Part shown: positions 31,903 to 34,868 of the stretch, piece by piece
How positions within the stretch are numbered: the first letter of the stretch is position 1
Layout: each line of letters begins with the position of its first letter
NCBI GenBank assembly: GCA_017430225.1
Contig: JAFRNK010000085.1
Span: 1-34,868, forward strand
Length of the DNA: 34,868 nt
Direction: 5' to 3'
Source of the DNA: Clostridia bacterium
GTDB lineage: Bacteria; Bacillota; Clostridia; Christensenellales; Aristaeellaceae
The notes under the pieces: model-generated
Database searches by the model: none
The model's input: the letters and a program-made list of their open reading frames with translations, nothing else
What the model was told of the DNA's origin: nothing
Program-made: the position numbers and the translations under genes

Positions 31903-33153
31903 TTACTCCGCGTAACCGATCGCGGTGATGGTAAAGCGTTTCCTTTCACTGCCCTCCGCCATGCGAATCTCCAGGGTATGCTCGGCGGCTTCCTTTGCGT
32001 CCCAGAGCAGGATCACCTCGGACTGCCCCCAGTTGCCCGACCCGCCTTTCAGAGTGCGCTTCACCTTGCCGTCCACCAGGATCTCCGCCTCGCCGTACTG
32101 GCTGTCGTTGGTCGCGCGCCAGGCGATGAGCAGCTTCCTGAAGGTAAAGGTCAGGCGCAGCGGCTCGTTCCCGTCCGCCTGCTGATGGCAGAAATTCTTG
32201 CCGCACACGCGGCCTACCGGCAGATTCTTGTAAGAACCGACGTCGTCGTGCGCGAATCCGCCGCGCTCCAGCGTCACGCCGGGGTATTCGCCCTCCCCGT
32301 AGACGGTCCTGAAGCCCATGAAATCGATGCCGTATGCCGGAGCGACGTCCAAGGCGATATCTTGCGCGTCCGTTTCCTTCGCCGCCGCGGCGTCCACCGC
32401 CGCCAGCAGGCAGTCCGCCATGATCGCATGGCCCATCGAGGTGGGATGGTACTCGTCATAGAAGAACTCCTTCTCCTGCCATTCCTTCCCCACATGGCTG
32501 AAGGCGGCGTCCTTGACCGACACCATCATCAGATCGTAGGTTTCGCCGATCTTTCTGATCTCGTCCTGCAGGTTGAATCCCGTCTTGAACACGGCGAACA
32601 GGAGGATGACCGCCGGCTCGTTCGGCTGCTCGAGGACCGTCTTGACCAGGCTCTCGTAGCAGCGGTGCTTGGTCGGCTCCTGCCAGTCGTTGACGGCAAA
32701 CTCAATGACCACCAGGTCAGGCAGCCCGTCTTCGTCGACGTCCTTCACGCGGTCGACGATGTCCCGCTGGTAGCGCATGAGCCCGAAGGTGGAACCCGTA
32801 CCGCCGACGCCCGCGTTGACCAGGTGTACGTTCTTGTTCACGCCGTAGCGCGCCGCGAATCCCCGGAAGAAGCGAACGGCATAGCATTCCTGATAGTCTG
32901 CCGCTCCGGCGCCTTCGGTGATCGAACCGCCGATAGCCGCTACGGTCACATGCTCGCCCGCCTGCGCGCGCTCGATCACGCGCTTGAGGCGCAGGTTATT
33001 GCCTGTCGACATGATGCCGTCCTTCAGCATCGCGCGGTACCATTCCGCACCGCTGTCCTTGCCGTAATAAACGTTTTCGCCCATGGCCGCGCATCCTCCC
33101 AGAAAAACGAATACCAGTGCCAGACAGACCGCTTTTTCAAATAAACGTTTCAT
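31903..33153 (-). CDS. Exported SGNH/GDSL-family hydrolase, probable carbohydrate esterase
   Basis: A 416-residue exported hydrolase. Block I is AAIGGSITEGAGA with nucleophile Ser77; block II glycine is in NAGVGGTGS (Gly117); block III asparagine is Asn155 in EFAVND; the Asp-His pair is Asp233/His236 in YDEYHPTSMGH. This is the full SGNH set. Residues about 290-416 form a beta-rich C-terminal domain, perhaps a binding module. The N-terminus has a signal peptide with a possible lipobox (FLGGC, Cys21), though the following AAMGE resembles the cleavage site of the xylanase in this window. The start at 33153 is set by GGAGG seven bases upstream; earlier in-frame ATGs lack a site. It may remove acetyl groups from hemicellulose. 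Confidence 0.87.
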   Translation of the reverse strand: MKRLFEKAVCLALVFVFLGGCAAMGENVYYGKDSGAEWYRAMLKDGIMSTGNNLRLKRVIERAQAGEHVTVAAIGGSITEGAGAADYQECYAVRFFRGFAARYGVNKNVHLVNAGVGGTGSTFGLMRYQRDIVDRVKDVDEDGLPDLVVIEFAVNDWQEPTKHRCYESLVKTVLEQPNEPAVILLFAVFKTGFNLQDEIRKIGETYDLMMVSVKDAAFSHVGKEWQEKEFFYDEYHPTSMGHAIMADCLLAAVDAAAAKETDAQDIALDVAPAYGIDFMGFRTVYGEGEYPGVTLERGGFAHDDVGSYKNLPVGRVCGKNFCHQQADGNEPLRLTFTFRKLLIAWRATNDSQYGEAEILVDGKVKRTLKGGSGNWGQSEVILLWDAKEAAEHTLEIRMAEGSERKRFTITAIGYAE

Positions 33154-33240
33154 GATCATTCCTCCGCAATGCTCGTCAGTCATTGGAATAATTCTGCAAA
33201 ACCGTTCCAAATCCTCTTGCGGAGCTGAAACTCAGTAATT

Positions 33241-33259
33241 GTGTTATAATACGTTCATA
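33241..33259 (-). promoter_or_regulatory. Possible -10 region of the SGNH esterase promoter
   Basis: On the minus strand TTGAGT (33272-33267) is followed after 18 bp by TATAAC (33248-33243). The match is moderate and the leader to 33153 would be about 85 nt, so this is a tentative call. Confidence 0.35.
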
Positions 33260-33262
33260 TAC

Positions 33263-33291
33263 TTGAACTCAACGGCCGCCGATGATATGAT
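33263..33291 (+). promoter_or_regulatory. Promoter of the small exported protein gene
   Basis: TTGAAC (33263-33268) and TATGAT (33286-33291) are 17 bp apart, with a predicted transcription start near 33298. Confidence 0.65.
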
Positions 33292-33300
33292 ATCGGCATG

Positions 33301-33320
33301 GTGCAAAATTACTCTTGCAC
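33301..33320 (+). other. 5' leader hairpin
   Basis: GTGCAA (33301-33306) and TTGCAC (33315-33320) form a perfect 6-bp inverted repeat with an 8-nt AT-rich spacer, placed at the very 5' end of the predicted transcript. It could be an RNA hairpin that protects the message or a DNA operator at the start site. Confidence 0.5.
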
Positions 33321-33345
33321 GAAGCAAATAGGAGGTATGAATCAA

Positions 33346-33873
33346 ATGAGGAAAACACTTGCAGTTCTGATGGCCCTGGTAATGGTTCTGGCAATTGCGA
33401 CCGTCGCGGCCGCGGAAGAAGCCCCATTCACCTTCCATAACGGCGTGCAGTTCGGGATGAACATGGATCAGATCCAGGCTGTCGAGACCGGCCGGTACGA
33501 ATACGACAACGAACACACCCACGGCCCGGTGGACTTTGCGGAACTGGAGTATGAGCACACCAAGGTCGACGGCATCCGCGCGGAAGTCAAATATCTCTTC
33601 GTCGGGAACGGACTGGTCGCGATCCGTGTGAATTATGAGACCCGCGATATCAGCTACAAGCAGCTGAAAGACAATCTGACCGCGAAGTACGGCCCGGCCG
33701 GCGCGGTGGACAAAGCCCTGCTCGCCAACGGCATCTATGCCGTAGATGATGACGGCCGCCTCGAAAGGCAGTCTGAAGCAATCGTCGCCGGCAACGTGAT
33801 GATCGTTCTTGAACTGGACGAGGACGACATCGACGTGACTTACGTGGACCTGACTGCCGCTTACGTGAAGTAA
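33346..33873 (+). CDS. Small exported protein of unknown function
   Basis: A 175-residue secreted protein. The signal peptide MRKTLAVLMALVMVLAIATV ends at A-A-A before EEAPFTFHNG. The mature part of about 150 residues is acidic and reads as alternating strands and short helices: FHNGVQFGMNMDQIQAVE, then LEYEHTKVDGIRAEVKYLFVGNGLVAIRV, then DISYKQLKDNLTAKYGPAG and a C-terminal IDVTYVDLTAAYVK (quoted in parts). The pattern 'helix starting GM..DQ..A.E, then strands, then LKxxLTxKYG' recalls small lipoprotein-like folds that sense or bind something in the envelope, but no family was recognised. AGGAGG is ten bases before the ATG at 33346; an in-frame ATG at 33337 is too close to it. Confidence 0.78.
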   Translation: MRKTLAVLMALVMVLAIATVAAAEEAPFTFHNGVQFGMNMDQIQAVETGRYEYDNEHTHGPVDFAELEYEHTKVDGIRAEVKYLFVGNGLVAIRVNYETRDISYKQLKDNLTAKYGPAGAVDKALLANGIYAVDDDGRLERQSEAIVAGNVMIVLELDEDDIDVTYVDLTAAYVK

Positions 33874-33930
33874 TCGCGGACAGATACCCCGCCCGGTGAC
33901 GCACCGTCCGGGGGCATTGATCCCAAAGGC

Positions 33931-33971
33931 AACCCGGCCGGAGTTCCGTTTGAACCGGCCGGTTTGTTTTT
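33931..33971 (+). terminator. Terminator of the small exported protein gene
   Basis: AACC-C-GGCCGG (33931-33941) pairs with CCGGCCGGTT (33955-33964) with one bulged base, then TTTGTTTTT-like T-run (33963-33971). A second, weaker GC-rich hairpin (33887-33914) lies just upstream, right after the stop codon. Confidence 0.75.
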
Positions 33972-34043
33972 GAAATTTCCCGGAACATGCCAGGATGCAC
34001 CCTTCTCCGGGAGGAAAAGCAATTCTGATTTCAGGAGGCAGCC

Positions 34044-34490
34044 ATGGAGCTGAAGAAACTGACCGTCCAGGACAGAGGCATCATCACCGATCTGTTCAGG
34101 GACGTGTTTACCCATGAACCCTGGAATGACGACTGGAGCGACTTAGAACAGCTGAACGCTTATATTGCCGACCTGACCGGGCAGAGCAATTCCCTCACGC
34201 TGGGATACTTTGACGCCGGCCGGCTCGCAGGGCTCGCCATGGGATATATCAAGCACTGGCACGCCGGGACAGAATACGTGATCGACGAGTTCTGCATCGA
34301 CCGGCAAATGCAGGGGCAGGGGATCGGCAGCAGTTTTCTGAAAGCTGTCGAAGTATACCTCGCGGAAAACCGGATTTACCGCATCTTCCTTCAGACGGAA
34401 AACGACGTCCCCGCTTACAGGTTCTATCAGCGCCACGGGTTTCAGGAACTGACCAGGCACGTTTCCTTTTCAAAGACAATCGGTGAATAA
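34044..34490 (+). CDS. GNAT-family N-acetyltransferase
   Basis: A 148-residue single-domain GNAT enzyme that should transfer acetyl from acetyl-CoA to an amine. The acetyl-CoA loop is in DRQMQGQGIGSSFLKAVE (QGQGIG pyrophosphate-binding motif), preceded by the EYVIDEFCIDR strand; the C-terminal RIFLQTENDVPAYRFYQRHGFQEL is the classical motif B with the YxRxGF ending. The N-terminal KKLTVQDRGIITDLFRDVF is typical of the start of the fold. CAGGAGG precedes the ATG. It lies 170 bp after the previous gene beyond a terminator; no clear promoter was found. Substrate unknown. Confidence 0.9.
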   Translation: MELKKLTVQDRGIITDLFRDVFTHEPWNDDWSDLEQLNAYIADLTGQSNSLTLGYFDAGRLAGLAMGYIKHWHAGTEYVIDEFCIDRQMQGQGIGSSFLKAVEVYLAENRIYRIFLQTENDVPAYRFYQRHGFQELTRHVSFSKTIGE

Positions 34491-34552
34491 CAGGACCACA
34501 GGAATGATCCCGCCATAGCAGTATGTAAGCTCCTCATAGCCTGGTATAAAAA

Positions 34553-34586
34553 GGGGATGTTGCAGAAGATCATTTGCAACATCCCC
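34553..34586. terminator. Bidirectional terminator
   Basis: GGGGATGTTGCA (34553-34564) pairs perfectly with TGCAACATCCCC (34575-34586). An A-run lies just upstream (about 34548-34552) and a TCTCTTTT tract downstream, so it can work on either strand. The stretch 34491-34552 shows nothing else. Confidence 0.8.
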
Positions 34587-34619
34587 TCTCTTTTCAAAGT
34601 ATATCGATTTTATAAATAG

Positions 34620-34868
34620 ATTGTGCAACAAAGAATATTGGGCAATCGGAAAACTTCGGGAGGTTTGGAGGGGCCGCAGCCCCTCCAAGTGTAATCCGCA
34701 GCAGCGACATGTGCGGTGCGAGGAGCATTTTTGCGAAGCAGAGCTTGCCCTGCGAGAGCAAAAATGCTTTCCTTGCACCTTTTCCGCCCGGGCGGCGGAG
34801 GCCGCCGCGCCCAGTGGGCGATGAAGGCGGGTGAAGCCGCAATGAGGCACAGAGCGCGAAGCGCGACA
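34620..34868. other. Gene-free region with nested inverted repeats, possible intergenic repeat element
   Basis: No convincing coding region is present; short open frames here lack ribosome binding sites and simply follow the GC-rich repeats. The segment holds a 10-bp perfect hairpin (34665-34674 with 34679-34688, loop CGCA), a 65-nt composite hairpin (34715-34779) with an 11-bp perfect core, a GC-rich hairpin GGCGGC/GCCGCC (34791-34806) and small GCGC/GCGC and GCGG/CCGC pairs near 34828-34864. Such stacked hairpins suggest a repeated noncoding element or structured RNA. It runs off the window end, so its right boundary is unknown. Confidence 0.55.
34715..34779. repeat. Long composite inverted repeat
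   Basis: AGCATTTTTGC (34724-34734) and GCAAAAATGCT (34758-34768) pair perfectly over 11 bp. Outside them AGG/CCT and GGTGC/GCACC pair as well, and inside GCAG/CTGC (34738-34741 with 34750-34753) can pair. The whole 65-nt unit folds into one long hairpin on either strand. Confidence 0.75.

Noticed and set aside
34621-34824. Short open frames in the right-end structured region
   Set aside because: They run through inverted repeats on both strands, have no ribosome binding site and no recognisable protein features.
34620-34868. CRISPR array or insertion-sequence terminal repeats
   Set aside because: No evenly spaced direct repeats with unique spacers and no transposase fragment are present; the repeats are inverted and unlike one another.

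Overview
The window looks like chromosomal DNA of a high-GC anaerobic Clostridia-type bacterium, probably from gut or rumen. This is inferred from strong GC third-position bias, AGGAGG-type ribosome binding sites, good sigma-A promoters, an electron-bifurcating type EtfBA plus lactate dehydrogenase set, ABC transporters with separate solute-binding proteins, a GH112 phosphorylase, a GH10 xylanase and an AmmeMemoRadiSam operon. An Aristaeellaceae/Christensenellales-like host would fit, but no rRNA or marker gene is present to prove it. I see no phage, insertion sequence, tRNA, rRNA or CRISPR.

Layout. (1) 168-5128, plus strand: a complete branched-chain amino acid ABC importer (binding protein, LivH, LivM, LivG, LivF) with promoter, an internal hairpin/terminator after the binding-protein gene, and a distal terminator. 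(2) 5145-8639, plus: a ribulokinase followed by three small unrelated-looking genes (DNA alkylation repair HEAT protein, TfoX-N protein, metallo-beta-lactamase-fold hydrolase). (3) 8646-13126: a divergent LacI regulator and a three-gene sugar ABC importer, with two phased palindromic operators over the importer promoter. (4) 13134-16583, plus: etfB-etfA-lctD. (5) 16599-24701: a divergent AraC regulator and a carbohydrate-utilisation operon of LplB/LplC-type permeases, a large binding protein, a GH112 beta-galactoside phosphorylase and an aldo/keto reductase. (6) 24737-27882, minus: xylanase, a P-loop kinase-like protein and an AAA/ABC-type ATPase. (7) 27901-31858, minus: a tight four-gene operon of two methyltransferases, a Memo-AMMECR1 fusion and its radical SAM partner. 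(8) 31903-33153, minus: an exported SGNH/GDSL esterase. (9) 33263-34586, plus: a small exported protein of unknown function, a GNAT acetyltransferase and a bidirectional terminator. (10) 34620-34868: a gene-free stretch of strong nested inverted repeats running off the window end.

How the parts fit: much of the DNA serves uptake and breakdown of plant- or host-derived glycans (xylanase, esterase, two sugar importers, intracellular phosphorolysis by GH112, ribulokinase), with fermentation redox handled by the bifurcating lactate dehydrogenase. The least explained parts are the methyltransferase/AmmeMemoRadiSam operon, the acceptor specificity of the GH112 enzyme, and the structured repeat-like DNA at the right end.

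All functional calls come from reading motifs and remembered family features; no database search was possible.
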